Assembly (NCBI GenBank): GCA_014281115.1
Contig: JACONQ010000008.1
Span: 992,001-1,056,000, forward strand
Direction: 5' to 3'
Length of the DNA stretch: 64,000 bases
Source: Laburnicola sp. R22_1
Taxonomy: Eukaryota; Ascomycota; Dothideomycetes; Pleosporales; Didymosphaeriaceae
The notes under the pieces were generated by a model that saw only the letters and a program-made list of their open reading frames with translations, did not search any database and was not told the DNA's origin. Made by a program: the position numbers and the translations under genes. Each line of letters begins with the position of its first letter. Positions within the stretch are counted from its first letter, which is position 1. This document shows, piece by piece, positions 13,351-24,994 of this stretch.

Positions 13351-13438
13351 TGCATGAGATGAATAGTGTAGCTGAACAAGCGGGTATCATTCCAACGCCC
13401 GAAACGATCTTGCTGCATCCCTCGCATCTTGAGTGTTC

Positions 13439-13943
13439 TCACGCCGGCGGGGTATCGTGCACGACCACGAGGATAAATTTCGGATCTGGGCTTGGTCAGA
13501 GGGGTTTTGGACGATATACCAGAATGCACATACCAGGTACTATGACCAACTCGTTCTTCTTGGTCCGTAACCGCAACAGCTTGACCTCGTCTTCCTTGTC
13601 CAGTCCTTCTACCAGGCGGCCAGCTGCGCTGATAAAGGAACACACCATGCTCGCCACGTCTTCGGCACTGTGTATTCCGCTCTCCTTCTTTCCATTCGTA
13701 TAATTATCGGGTGCTGCCTCGGTCGAGGCAGGCAAGGTGCTGTTCGGATTCGCAGACGATGAATTCGATATCAGCCCCGAAGTTCGGACAATAGCCCCAG
13801 TTTCGCGCGAAAGAACAAGCGTGCTTTGCACCCCGGGTTTCTGGCTGAGCCGGGTGAGGAGCGCGAGGGTTTCGTCCGGCTGTGTGGATGTCAGCTACTA
13901 CTTTCAAACGTAAGTTTCAGCGGCATACAGTTTTCTCGGCCAT
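13439..13943 (-). CDS. dynein light chain, Roadblock/LC7 type
   Basis: Three exons: a 15-nt first exon 13943-13929 (MAEKT), 13879-13534 and 13485-13439; phases agree; 135 aa. Family blocks: LLTRLSQKPGVQSTLVLSRE and TGAIVRTSGL at the N-terminus, a variable Ser/Asn/Thr-rich loop, then SMVCSFISAAGRLVEGLDKE, VKLLRLRTKKNELVIVPDPK and the ending LVVVHDTPPA. This is the Roadblock/LC7 fold of the dynein intermediate-chain-binding light chain. Role: a subunit of cytoplasmic dynein, acting in microtubule-based transport and nuclear migration. The loop insert between the two halves is long compared with animal LC7, a feature I take to be common in fungi. Confidence 0.9.
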
Positions 13944-14303
13944 GGTACGTGTGTATTTATGTAATGATGGCTGGAGTTTCAGTAATAGAGCAAGTGTTGG
14001 CGAAGTACCGGGGAAGATTGAGGGTTGTGATGCGCGCGATTGTTGGTGCTGTCAACCAAGTATTCCCAAGCCATAATCCCAGTAGTTGCCAAGACAAGAC
14101 CACACTACGCTACTAACGGAATAGCGGAGCCTGGCGATCGCGAATTTTCCTACATAGTGTGAACACGCCGGTTGCTCGCCAACAAACTGCGCCTGGAAAG
14201 TAAGACTCGGATTCCGCCCAGCTTCAACATTCATGCTCCTGACGCGCATCACAAGCCGGCACATTCGTTGGAGTAAGCATCTCGACAGCGGCTGAACGGC
14301 AAC
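13944..14303. promoter_or_regulatory. divergent promoter region, dynein light chain / IPI1
   Basis: 360 bp between divergent start codons, so both promoters must lie here. No individual factor site stands out. Confidence 0.5.
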
Positions 14304-15416
14304 ATGGGGTCCAGCGCCAAGAAGAAGAAAGAAAAGAAGAAGGATTTCCAGAAAGTAAAGCTGAAAGTGGGAAAAAACAAACCTCAGGCGGCGAATGCTA
14401 CCAATACGAGTTTCCGAGCAAAAGGTAGGCACCACTTCGATCGGAGCATGGGAGTGCAGACAATAAATATCCTTCGCTACGCCATATTCATATAACACCC
14501 GCGCTAATGCCACCCAGCAATTGCGTTGAAACAGCAGTCTATTTCGACCAACGCTCCTACCGTGGAAGCGCAATGCGCACATCATCTGGGCCTACTCAAT
14601 CACAAATCGGATACGCAAAGACGAGATTCTTTGGCATATTTGACGACGATTATATCAGCCCACCCACCCGGTTCACCTCTGCCGCAGCCGCCTTCGATCA
14701 TTATTCCGTCCGTCCAACGTCTTGTTCTGGATGGCTCTAATAGCGTACGGCAGCAAATGCTAAAACTCGTCCAAAGCTTGCCGAAAGCCGACATCGCCAG
14801 CCATACTGACTCTCTCCTATTGCATACTCGAGCTGGTATGACGCATCTATCTACCGACATCCGGACCTTTGCGCTTGACATGCTGGAGTGGCTGCTCGGC
14901 GTGGCTGGAGATGAAGTTGTCAGCTGCGCAGGAGGATGGGTGAAGACATTGAAATGCTTTCTTAGCTTGCTAGGCTGGCAATCTGAACCTGGGAGCAAGT
15001 GGTCGGCCACAAAGTCTTTTGGTAAAGCAGCCGGCGATTCTAAAGTCCAAGTGAAGCAAATGAGTGCCTTGGCGGCTTTTCTTAGGACCGGTCTGCTGCT
15101 ACCAAAAGAGCCGATGTCAGTTGAGGGTGGTGCCATCAGCTTCCCATTGTGGCAAACTGAGCACCACATGCTCTCAGGACGGTCGAACACGTTTGCGCAC
15201 TTGAACTTATTCGGCGCGCACAGAGACGAGGAGGCAGAAATGTACGAAGACCGGGAAGATCGTCAAAGAATATTCCACGCGCTGGCTGAAGCAGCGATTG
15301 TAGCCGGGCTCGAGCAAGCAACAAAAGGAGGTGGAGAGCTGGGACGGGCGGGTTCTCAATTGCGAAAGGCGGTGAAAGAGGGCATGGCTGACTTCCATGG
15401 CGAAGAGGGTACGTGA
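14304..15416 (+). CDS. IPI1: pre-rRNA processing protein Ipi1 (Rix1 complex)
   Basis: Two exons, 14304-14424 and 14518-15416; 339 aa. The N-terminus is a basic run, MGSSAKKKKEKKKDFQKVKL, followed by KVGKNKPQAANATNTSFRAK and, across the intron, AIALKQQSIS. A helical-repeat body follows, with LGLLNHKSDTQRRDSLAYLT and IRTFALDMLEWLLG. This is the Ipi1/TEX10 family, a subunit of the Rix1-Ipi1-Ipi3 complex needed for ITS2 processing and 60S pre-ribosome maturation in the nucleus. The basic N-terminus fits nuclear import and RNA contact. Near the stop there is a second option: a strong donor GTACGT at 15410 with an acceptor near 15453 would replace the last residues GT by one Ala. Either way the protein ends within two residues of the same point. 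Confidence 0.92.
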
Positions 15417-15852
15417 GGGAGGAGCAACTTGAAGGCGTAAAAAGAATTATAGCATGAACTAGAGGATATTTACCACATGAAAATGGCTTCATCATGGATA
15501 TAGGCATCACAGGCATCACAGGCAGATGCTCAAGGGTCTTGTCAGCGCCGGATTAACTCCAGAATGTGATCATATCCTAACCTTGTTTGGGCGAGGTCTG
15601 GAATGGTGAAAAAAGCTCTGGAAGTCCAAAAGTTCTGCGAAACACACGGGCAACATATTAGTCACGAGACTGTAAAAGTGGACGGCGCTAAGTTGTCCTT
15701 CGTACATAGAACGCGTCTGGTCGCCTGCTCTGTTTGCCTTGAACACCTAACGCCGCCTACTCACATATCGCCCGAGAAAAAATTCGACCGCGCCCTATTC
15801 GGGTCCCCTCACCGGCAGCTGAAGCCACTACTACTATCAACCGCAGCGCACC
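15417..15852. other. intergenic
   Basis: 3' flank of IPI1 and promoter of the F-box gene. A 104-codon plus frame at 15603-15917 overlaps the F-box start in another frame and has no recognisable domain. Confidence 0.45.
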
Positions 15853-17031
15853 ATGGCGAGCGCATCTTCCGGGACTTCCAAGACGCTATATCCACCAAGC
15901 CCGAGCCCTACGTATGACTCTCTTTCTATCCGTCGTGCACACTGCCTCCTGGATTCAAACTAATATGTGGATTAGGTCCTCCGACTCAACTGCACCTCGC
16001 ACCCCACACTGCCCGGACCTGCCACCTGAATTATGGGGAAAGGTTTTCGCGCACGTCGACGAGTTCGATCTGTGGATGACTTGCCGCAATGTATCCATGA
16101 CTCTTCGAGCCGAAGCGGAGAGAGAGATGAGACATACCCGCCTACCAACGTTGAATTTGAAGTCGAAAATTCATGTCAACTGTGAGTAAACCTATGATGG
16201 GACATCATATTGTTGGGTCGAAGCCCGATGTTCAATCAGCAGCTTGAAGGGTTCTCTGATGATGGCATGGAAGCTCGGTTCAACTTGGAGACCGAATGTG
16301 TACTGTTACCTCCGGGCTACCCTTGGCTAGACACCTTGCACATACAACCTTGGAGCAAACATGTCAGAGAAGCCATCGCGGTACGTATGTACTATTCGGA
16401 TCTCTCTTTAATGGGCTCGCCGTACACTGGACATTGGGACACAGACATTGGAAATTGCCATTTCGTCACCCTCGGAGATTATCTGAATCAAATCGAGATT
16501 CCGGGTTTACAAGTCGATTTGTTCAACGGCATCCTATCTATGCGATGGAAAGACTTCCTATCCGCTTTCTTCGTCGAGGAGGCGTATGTGCGCAACATGC
16601 GACGCAAGGCTGGCTTGCGCACTTCATCCCTGCGGGACGAGCTTCATGAATTTCTTACTCCCTATCACGACACCACGAACAAAGATGGCTATACCCTTCC
16701 CGGACCACTGACTTATATCTGCACTAAATTCGACTTCTATTCCTATCTTAAATATGCAGGGCAAGTTGAAATTTTCACCCAGGGAGAAATGAAAACAGCA
16801 AGGGATACCGAAGCTTTCTGGATCCGAGCTTACGAGATGCGTTTGAAGAGGAATCTAGGATCAGATCTCAATGGAGACAACAGCTCTCTCACGAGAGTAA
16901 GGCTCCTTGAGCGGCTTGTTGGAGACGTAATGCCCGAGCGAAGGCGGCATCTGCTTCGAATTGAAGCCACGGACCTGTCCAAACGTTACGGCGATGTCGA
17001 GGTCGTCAATCAGGGCACGGAAGCACACTGA
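15853..17031 (+). CDS. F-box-like protein
   Basis: Exon 1 15853-15911 starts MASASSGTSKTLYPPSPSPT and joins exon 2 at 15976 (branch site CTAAT, acceptor GATTAG, phase correct). Exon 2 carries an F-box-like helix pattern, CPDLPPELWGKVFAHVDEFD then LWMTCRNVSMTLRAEAEREM. The third coding block, in frame from about 16228 to the TGA at 17029-17031, holds roughly 265 residues with many aromatic residues and no domain I can name. The junction between exon 2 (ending near 16182-16187) and this block is not clean: the best donor, GTGAGT at 16183, fits in phase only an acceptor at 16252, while GTAAAC at 16188 with the acceptor at 16223 gives a very short 36-nt intron. F-box proteins link substrates to SCF ubiquitin ligases; the substrate cannot be predicted. 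Confidence 0.7.
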
Positions 17032-18074
17032 TCATAGACTGATCGTATTGGGATGAGGTGAATCGGCGGACTGTGAGTGGGTGGAATGATGCCCAGGTGC
17101 TGTTCCAAAGCAGAACTTGCGAGCTTCCGATTGTAGGCGTTGCCTTGAAAAACTGGGTTCCCTTTGCAGGACTCCTGCCGACATTTGAAATACAGTATTG
17201 TCCAAATTGGTCCCGCTTAAGTATTAATCAATCTCTTGGTCGGTATGTAGGGGTTATAGAACAGAGCGGACTGTCGAGGGAGCAGAATTTGATCGACCAG
17301 CAAGTCACGGCAAGGGCAGGAAACATATGGTTGGTGGATAGTCTTATCATATGATCCAGAGTAAAGATTTTGACCCTTGGGCATCTGACGTGTCAATCAG
17401 ACCCGTTGGTCGTACTAGGACCATCGCGAAAGATCGCTTGGAGTTTCATTCATTTATTCATATCTGTTTATAGTCGACCTAACCTTTTACAGATTATAAG
17501 ACTTAATAGTAAGTATGTGGTGTTAAATTAACTACCTAGGGGTAGAACGACAAAGGCTTTTATCTCAAATAACATAACCAAAAGGTCTGCGATGTTTCTC
17601 TTCCTGATATAATATGACAAAAAAAGCAGAGCCCCCTGCTTAGTAAACAAATAGAGCGCTTAAACTATATACTATATAAAACTTAATAAAGTACATAATA
17701 GATCTGCATTAAAGATCTGATCGCTTGGAGTCCTGGGCACGCATGACTAGTAGGGGTACTATGGGTGTCACAGCAGGCTGCAAATCAAGGTTTGACACGC
17801 CACCTGTTTTAAACTAACAGTCATGCTAAGCCTATTTTTAATGCCCCACTTTTCTTTAAGTATATAAAGGCAAGACAAATGCCCTTAGACCTTCTTTCGC
17901 TTTGTTTCTTTCACTGTAGAAAGCTTAATAAGCATAACTAGACTTTAATAGTGCCTACCTAATATAGACTAGTAATGCGATAGCTGATATTACGTAAGAT
18001 AGAGAGATTTAGCGCTAAACAGCCCTCTCACCCCACCCCAGCTTCCAGTGCTGCGCACTGCTGCAGTGAGCACT
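17032..18074. other. intergenic with AT-rich block
   Basis: From about 17440 to 18000 the sequence is strongly TpA-rich, with long runs of ATA/TAT/TTA words and stops in all frames, quite unlike both flanks. This is what an old RIP-mutated repeat looks like. No terminal repeat or transposase remnant can be read. The start of the DUF262 gene follows directly. Confidence 0.5.
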
Positions 18075-20839
18075 ATGCCGGGTGTGGCAAGGATGCCGCC
18101 ACATCACGGTGATTCTACTCACGTAAGCGCCCATCCGGGCGACACGACCATTGATGCTCACATACCTCAGCATGAGGTAAAAGAAGAGACGGAGGATTAC
18201 TATGGGTCGTCGTACAAGCCGCGACCGCAACTAGCGAAACCTGGCACATACCTGCGCCCTCTGAAATTCTTCATCAGTATGCCTTCTCCATATTCTTATT
18301 TCAAGCTTGCCAACAACTTGCTGACAATTTGCTATAGACGGGCTGGACAAGAATGAGATTGACATCGATCCTGAGTATCAACGAGATGTCGTCTGGACAG
18401 GTATGCCCGCCGCGTACTACCTCGAAACATGATTCCTGATTTGTGTACAGCCGATCGCATGTCGGGGCTGATTGACTCACTCATGGGTTCGTACTTATAC
18501 CTCTCACCTCTCGCTAATGGAGTTCGTTGCTGATTGTCACAGAGAATTACTATATTCCACCCGTCATCATCAACAAGAAAGCTCCAATTGAGGATGGAAC
18601 GAAGTCAGTTCTTGTCTGCGTCGACGGTAAACAGCGACTGTCATCAGTCAGGGCATTCGTCAAGGGAATGATTCCATGTCATGATCATCGTGGCGACAAA
18701 TGGTGGTTTAAAGATGAGCTCGGCAGTAAAAAAAAGAATATCCTCTCTGCGGACATACAGAAGGAATTCCTAGATAAGGAATTCGTGACTTTCGAATATG
18801 CGGACCTCCCACCAGACCAAGAAGAGGATTTGTTCGCCAGAGTACAGATGGGCGTCCAACTCACTCACGCCGAAAAAATGCGCGCCTCGACAGGACCATG
18901 GCAGGATCTAGCCAAGTGCTTCATCGCGGATTTTCCCGTCATCTACTCCCTTCTAAAGGATCAGATGCGAGCGAAAGACTTCCAGTATACGCTTTCATGC
19001 TTTAGTCAGATTGTGGAAGTCCAGCACCCTACCGCCGACGACGGAATCCCGATGCTGAAAACAAGCTACACATCACTGCCTAAATTCCTGAACAACAAGA
19101 CTGCCGTGGACGACGAGATGAAGTCTCATCTCGCGGGCGTTTGGAAAACTTTCCAAGACCTCATCGAATTGGATTCAAATACGTTCACGAACGCAGACAA
19201 GCGATTGAAAGGCGTGCAGACCTTTGCACCAGTAGAGATGGTGGCCGTCACTGTGTTGATCTCAATGTATTCCGAGACGCGCAACAACCAGCTCCTTCTC
19301 GGCGACATCAGAGCGTTGCGCGATTACTTACGCGAAAACTTCACAGATCTGCGTATAAATGGACACGTTTGGAAGGCGGTTTGGAAGTTTATGGACAACC
19401 TGGAAAATATTCGAGGTGCAGTTGACGGGACTACAGTAGATCGGAGTGTTCCGTCCAGACCAGCGCCCCAACCGCGAGCACCAGCGTCAGCTTCCCCCGG
19501 CGTTAAAAAGAGGGGTAGGCCAACGGCAAGAACAAAGCCGCCATCTTTGACTGCAACAAATGGAGCAAGCGAAACGAAAGTTGAGCCTGATGCGCCGATA
19601 TCATCCACTGATCGGCCACCGAAACGACAACGTACCGATCCTGACTCAATTCCTACATCTAATCAAACTGCACAAGTGTCGAGCATACCTTTTCGGCCCA
19701 CAGCTCCCGCATCGAGGCCTGTGCCTGTGCCCGATACAACACCAAAGCTGGCTCCATTTGCGGCTCTTGGTTACCCAGTGTTCCAGTCGGCGCCGCCACT
19801 GGCTGCCTCGGCAATCTCAACACGTAAGTCACAAAAGGCTCGCAGGAACACGCCGAAAAATGGACGTGCAAACGCCTCGCCCGCAAACAACCCTAACCCT
19901 GTATCTGTCCCGCCGTCAGCGCAGCCTATAACACCATCCGAAGTGCGTCAAAATCGCAGATCAGAACTGAATAGCTATCGTGCTCCAGTTGCACCCATGG
20001 CCCCGGGTACATCTGCGCCCCCGTTATCAATCCAGACCTCAATCCAGGCCGAGGGAGCTGGGCCTATCTACAAATCATACTGGAATATATCGAATGACCC
20101 AGAGCGTCGTAGTGGAAGTCCAACCATGCCGTCTCCCCGCTCGTTTCAACCTCAAGCAGGCGGTTCGCCTTTCGCTACCGCCTATACAACATCTCCGTTG
20201 ACGACGCAAGCCCCCTACCAGTCTCCCTTTCAGTCTCCCTCTCAATCTCCCTACCAATCTCCCTTCCAGTCAAATATGCAAGATCCAACATCGAGATCAC
20301 GGAGTTCACTTAGTGGACCTATCGATCCAGCATCGAGATCACGGTCCTCACTCAGTGGGCCTATCCGACCACCTTCTCGAACTCAGGAGCTAGTATCGGT
20401 ATCACCCGTCAATAGACCTGCACCAGCCCCTCCAACGATGGCTCCGCCGAACAACGCTCAAAGACCTAAACAGCGGACGACCTCCATACCACAGTACGAC
20501 GGAGCGGCGATTGACCTCACCCAAGACGACGACATGGATGTAATAGAAAATGAGCGCGTCGGCCTCTTGTCATCTTTCAGAGCGACTTCTATGACGCAAG
20601 ACCCTCGATCACTCGTCGCTCCGGCTCCGATGAGGACCCAGTATACTAGACCGTACGGCCCAATGGGCAATTCTGGTCAAGCGCAGACTGGGATCCCGTA
20701 CAACGGTGTGCCTCGGGGGGACCCACGACGACCGCAGTCGGAGATCACCCACGGCGAGAACGGATATGATAATGCAGCATATGTGAATCAGTATCAGCGA
20801 TTGAAGGAGAGGGCGCAGCAATTTGGTGATGGTCTCTGA
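18075..20839 (+). CDS. DUF262 (GmrS-like) domain protein with long disordered tail
   Basis: Four exons: 18075-18276, 18338-18400, 18451-18486 and 18543-20839; all phases agree; 865 aa. The DUF262 core lies at about residues 60-300: YQRDVVW (81-87), MSGLIDSLMENYYIPPVII (about 92-110) and the nucleotide-site motif DGKQR (128-132), a variant of the DGQQR motif in bacterial GmrS/ParB-like proteins. The rest (about 320-865) is Pro/Ser/Gln-rich and probably disordered, with basic patches such as PPKRQR and tandem repeats (QSPFQSPSQSPYQSPFQS; two copies of SRSRSSLSGPI). In bacteria DUF262 proteins are NTP-dependent parts of restriction systems. Fungal members lack a DUF1524 nuclease partner here, and their role is unknown. 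Basic patches suggest a nuclear location; that is inference. A start at 18075 is preferred because the frame upstream has no ATG. Confidence 0.85.
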
Positions 20840-21329
20840 TATTTTGATGCAAGAGAGGTATTTTTCGGTCTCAGGTAGATTTCGGGAATGGAGTGCTGCT
20901 GGGGGTTTAATTGCATTTAGCGAAATATGCTTTTGATTGAGAACTTGGGAGGGAGGAAAGGTCGAAGATTATATATATACTACGACATATTGATACGGTA
21001 TATAATTACACTGGAATCGATATGTTTTATATCCCACGACTGAGGCCGTATCTACTGCTGTATGATTTGTGTTTTGTTTTCTAGCAATTAAGATCCCTCC
21101 TGCTGTTAAACACAACGTGGCGTATTTAAAGTAGTGACAAGGAGGGACGCCATTTTGCCACAGCCTTCATCAAAAAGACAAGTCATAAGGAGCGATCGAG
21201 AGGGTCACAACGCGACGGAAGCATCAATTATACTCTCCAATGCGTGAAATCCACATCATTATCTAATAATTTCACATTTCTAAATGACAAGATAACATAG
21301 AGGCCCATCCACAGGTATACCACGACGCA
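20840..21329. other. intergenic between convergent genes
   Basis: AT-rich 3' flanks of the DUF262 and SDR genes. At 21093-21149 a short block begins TCCCTCCTGCTG and ends GACAAGGAGGGA, an imperfect inverted repeat that may be the trace of a small transposon-derived element. Confidence 0.4.
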
Positions 21330-22333
21330 TCAATACCCGTGCTTTCCCAGCTCCGCCTCTGTCCACTCCCACAACTTCTTCGCCAGCCCCATATCCCGAC
21401 TATAATTCGACCCCTCGGTCACAACGCCCACCGGCCGATAAAACTCGCCATTCTGAATCTTGTCCTTGTCCACCGTCGCCGCCCACGTCTGAGTGAGCGC
21501 GCCACCCTTGGTATCCACAAAATGGCCCGGCAAGATCGGAAACAGCTGCTTATAAAACCACAAGGGAATCTTCAAGAACACAGTCGACACAAAAGCATTA
21601 TACAAGTCCGTGAGGATGACGCCGGGGTGCACAGACACGGAGGTAATCTGCGGATACCGCGCGGCAAGCTCGCGCGTGAACAGGATGTTGGCCAGCTTGG
21701 ACTGTCCGTATCGTCGCCATGTATACTCCTTTTCCAGCGCCGCTTGGTCGAATACCAAGCCCCCGCTCGGCGCCATCATCATGCCCATGCTGCTGACGTT
21801 GACGATGCGCACATCGGCGCCCGGTTCTTCTGCCGTCTGCAGTAGCACCGGCATGAGCAGCTTTGTCAACAGTGCGTGTCCTACATGGTTGGTGCCGAAT
21901 TGGATCTCGTATCCTTCCTTGGTCAGGCTGTACGGCGTCATCATAATGCCCGCATTGTTGATCAAAAGGTCGAGGCGTTTCTCCTGCGCCTTGAAGGTAG
22001 AGGCCGCGTCGGCGATTGATGAAAACGAGGTCAGGTCGAGCGGGAGGTGCGAGATGGTGGCGGAGGGCACTTCGCGCTGGAGGTCGGCGATTGCAGCCGT
22101 GGCTTTTGAGGGAGTGCGCGCGGCGAGGTAGATGTGGGCGGGGCCGTGGGCAGCGAGGTAGGCGATGGTTTGTTTCCCGAGGCCGGCGTTGCCTGTGGAG
22201 CTGTGTCAGTCCGTTTGCCAGTGCCGTCGCAGAGTCGGAATTTTGTAGACGTGTACATACCTCCTGTTACGAGAATCACTTTGCCTGCCAGACTGGGCAC
22301 ATCGGTCGCATGATTGAACTGCGCTTGCCCCAT
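21330..22333 (-). CDS. short-chain dehydrogenase/reductase (retinol-dehydrogenase-like)
   Basis: Two exons, 22333-22261 and 22192-21330; 311 aa. The cofactor motif TGGNAGLG lies at residues 23-30 and is split by the intron. Next come LDLLINNAGIMM, the serine block VNVSSMGMMM and the active-site YGQSK. The C-terminal part VSVHPGVILTDLYNAF is the usual substrate-loop block. The enzyme is a complete classical/extended SDR using NAD(P)H, of the type often labelled retinol dehydrogenase or WW-domain oxidoreductase-like in fungi. The substrate cannot be told from sequence. The start is the ATG at 22333, because the longer frame opens only with TTG. There is no signal peptide. Confidence 0.9.
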
Positions 22334-22815
22334 CTCTTCAGTATACAATTCGAGCCGGCGAGTTGCGAACGGATGAGGAATTTGGTAGCTGCGGATTCGA
22401 TGAGGCGAAACGGGTTCCTAAGGAAAGAGGTCGTCGTTGGCGGTCGTACATTGTACCTTCGTCTTGTGTCGAGCTAGACATTTGTCATGACGACAGCCGA
22501 GGCATGAATACGAACATTGCACCGCAGGCTTCCTGATGGGTGCATTGGAGCGAAACATCGTGACACCTGCCGGGTAGTTAAATACGAAGTCGTAGGATCC
22601 TCGAAGACGGGCGAGGAGGTAGGCTTGTTCCGCGTCGTGGGATACTGCTAAGGCCTAACGGATGTGCCGCAAGACCGCAGGCGGGACAAGCGTAAAAGCG
22701 GGGCAACCCGCTGAGTGAAAAAAACCCATTGCAACCAGCTCATTGAACAAATGCTATATTAATTATGTGGTAGTGCTTGTGTTTCTAGTACACCACAAGT
22801 TCGTAGAGATTCCGA
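22334..22815. other. intergenic
   Basis: Upstream flank of the SDR gene and 3' flank of the phosphatase gene. Nothing recognisable is seen. Confidence 0.45.
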
Positions 22816-24502
22816 TTACTGATGCAAGAATGTGATTCTGTCGGGCGCATCTTCACCCAGCCCACATTTCTCCCGAAAGTCTCCCACTTCCTCGCCTTTC
22901 TTGCTCGTCCTAGCTGCGAACTCCTCAAGCGGGCAACTCCTTCCTGGGCCACCATCGCAGTCTGGAAGAGCCGTGATACCATCGTTGATGTTGATCCTTA
23001 CGAACTTGCTCCGAGTCTTAACTTCGCTTTGAGAGCTACAGGAAAGGACTTCAAAAATCGTTCGTCCACCCATTGGCGATATTTGGCTTTTCCGCCACTT
23101 GCGAGAATGGGCAATGTGGGTCGCAGGGAGATGCTCAGCATCCTTGATGATGTCCAAGGCTGTTATCATCGGCGCTATGTCACCATCGTGAACACTATTA
23201 CAGGTAAGCAGAACTGCATATAATGGGAACACCGACTCACAAGCTAATGAACAGCGGACCGGCAGAAGGCCCTTCGAGCATCAGATTCGTCGTCGCATTC
23301 AGCCACAACCAACCCATCCGAGCACTGTATGCCGTACCCGGCCCAGCGCGGTAATAATGGAGCAAATCCCTCGCATACTCAAAGCCGAGAAACTCCTCCT
23401 GTGTGAACAAATCGCACCAGTGACTGCTTCCACGCACTGTGGTTTCAAACCCACACATCTCTTGCATGGCATAGAATTCACCATTCGTGAACTCAATTCC
23501 GGGATTTTGCTCAAGCGTTCGCTCTCGAACAGCGCCTAGGTAGGTCGCTTGGAACTTCTGGAGCATTGGCACTCCTTTGTCGTAGCCCTCGTCAGGATCG
23601 TGAACGTACGCCAGGCAAGTATTCCCCGGCTTCAACACGTCGGCGCCCATAGAAGGATCTTCAGAAATTATCTCGAGCTCAGTGCTATTCTGCAAGTCGA
23701 GACCGAAGAACCCCGAACTGAAATGCCGTGCAGTGTCAATGACACGCTGCGAATCAGTGGCCCAAAACCTGACCTTGCGATGCTGAGAAAAGGCGCGCTG
23801 AAGAAGGTCCATATAGCGCGTCCGCAAGCGCACACCGGTCGTGAAAGCACCAAGCGTTCCGGAGAATGGGCCAGTAGAGGTGAGCTGCTCGATCTGAGAT
23901 TCATCTGACCAGAACAACTCCCAACTATTGAAGAAAGCCATGTCGCCTTTGAATATGATCCCGCTATCCCTCATCCTCTCGACGAGATTCTTAAGCCCTA
24001 ATACTACGTAAGCTCACTATAACGTTTCATACAAATGGTGGATATGCCCAATTAACCCACTTTTGGCCACCCTACGCGTAGGATATCGCTCAGCATGTCG
24101 ACCCATCATGTGCATCTGGTCAACCTCGCAACCATTCGGCACCGCTATACCGCCCTCGACAACATCCACGACTTTTTCAACCCAAGGACCATTGCCGCCG
24201 AGGTGGTAAAGTATGTTCCAGCTCGGTGTCACCGCGCTAGCCCGCTTTTCTGTACTGTGACTACGCCGCTCATTGCTCCAAGACCATTGTGGGTGATACC
24301 AACTTTCCCAACTAGCTTGATGTGGCTTCCCGGCGCACTCATACTGGAAATATCCTGGGTGGGCTTGATCTTGCTTTGACAGTGGACATGTCGTAGAGTA
24401 ATCGCAGCAGTACTTGCTCCCTAAAAATGCGAAGAGAACGGTACCGATGGTGGAAATAATTGCCATGGAACGATATGGAGTAGGAAACGCCATTGCGGCC
24501 AT
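22816..24502 (-). CDS. histidine acid phosphatase / phytase-like
   Basis: Three exons: 24502-24061, 23997-23241 and 23194-22816; phases agree; 525 aa. The first 32 residues contain a hydrophobic segment (MAIISTIGTVLFAFLG), which is either a signal peptide or a type II membrane anchor. The catalytic histidine motif RHAERYP starts at R135 (H136), and the distal proton-donor motif HD is at 402-403 (FVHDGDIAP). Several Cys and N-glycosylation sites (for example NST, NAT) fit a secreted glycoprotein. The family hydrolyses phosphomonoesters, and fungal members include 3-phytases and PHO5-like phosphatases. The exon 1/2 junction (donor GTGGGT, acceptor ATTAG) is the least certain one. It lies convergent with nothing; the downstream neighbour is the SDR gene on the same strand. 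Confidence 0.88.
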
Positions 24503-24904
24503 TGTCTGCCAGGTGCGGCAGGAAAGTCGGTGAGATCTATTTACAAGAGGAACACCACGCTTGACGCCAAGCCGCCTGGCGTGCTCCAGCCTCCAATATC
24601 ACCAAGACCAAGGCCACAGGAAAGAACATGAGGAAAAGTACAGGACAGAGGCCTGTTTTGAGTTATCAAGTTACCCAGGTAGTAATGTTTGAATATCTGT
24701 CTGCATGCCTGCATAGGAAGAAGGTGGGTTGTTTGGGATTAGTCTGATTGTGCAGAAATACAAAAGCTCATCCATGATACATAACACACATAAAGCGATC
24801 GCATAAGAAAGAAGTTTAGAACGCATCAAAAACAAAAAAGAAATCAATAACACTGTGTGGCGAACGTGGGCGAAGTCTTGGTCTTTGGACAAAAAAAGAA
24901 AAGT
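24503..24904. other. intergenic
   Basis: Promoter side of the phosphatase gene, with no recognisable element. A few poly-A runs occur towards 24890. Confidence 0.4.
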
Positions 24905-24980
24905 AGGAGTGAAATCATCGCAAACCTTTCCATCACAACGTTGTACCGTGTACCAAAAGGTTTGCGATGATTTCACTCCT
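24905..24980. repeat. perfect 25-bp inverted repeat next to tRNA-Asp
   Basis: The arm at 24905-24929 is the exact reverse complement of 24956-24980; the spacer is 26 nt and itself contains the palindrome ACAACGTTGT. A-rich runs flank both sides. The DNA can form a 25-bp hairpin. It lies 14 bp from the 3' end of the tRNA-Asp gene. It could be a small palindromic repeat element, a transcribed hairpin, or the remains of two inverted element ends. No target duplication is obvious. Confidence 0.9.
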
Positions 24981-24994
24981 GATAAAAAAAAATT

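Noticed and set aside
15603..15917. 104-codon plus frame between IPI1 and the F-box gene
   Set aside because: No domain, and the F-box start exon (15853-15911) overlaps it in another frame with better splice logic.
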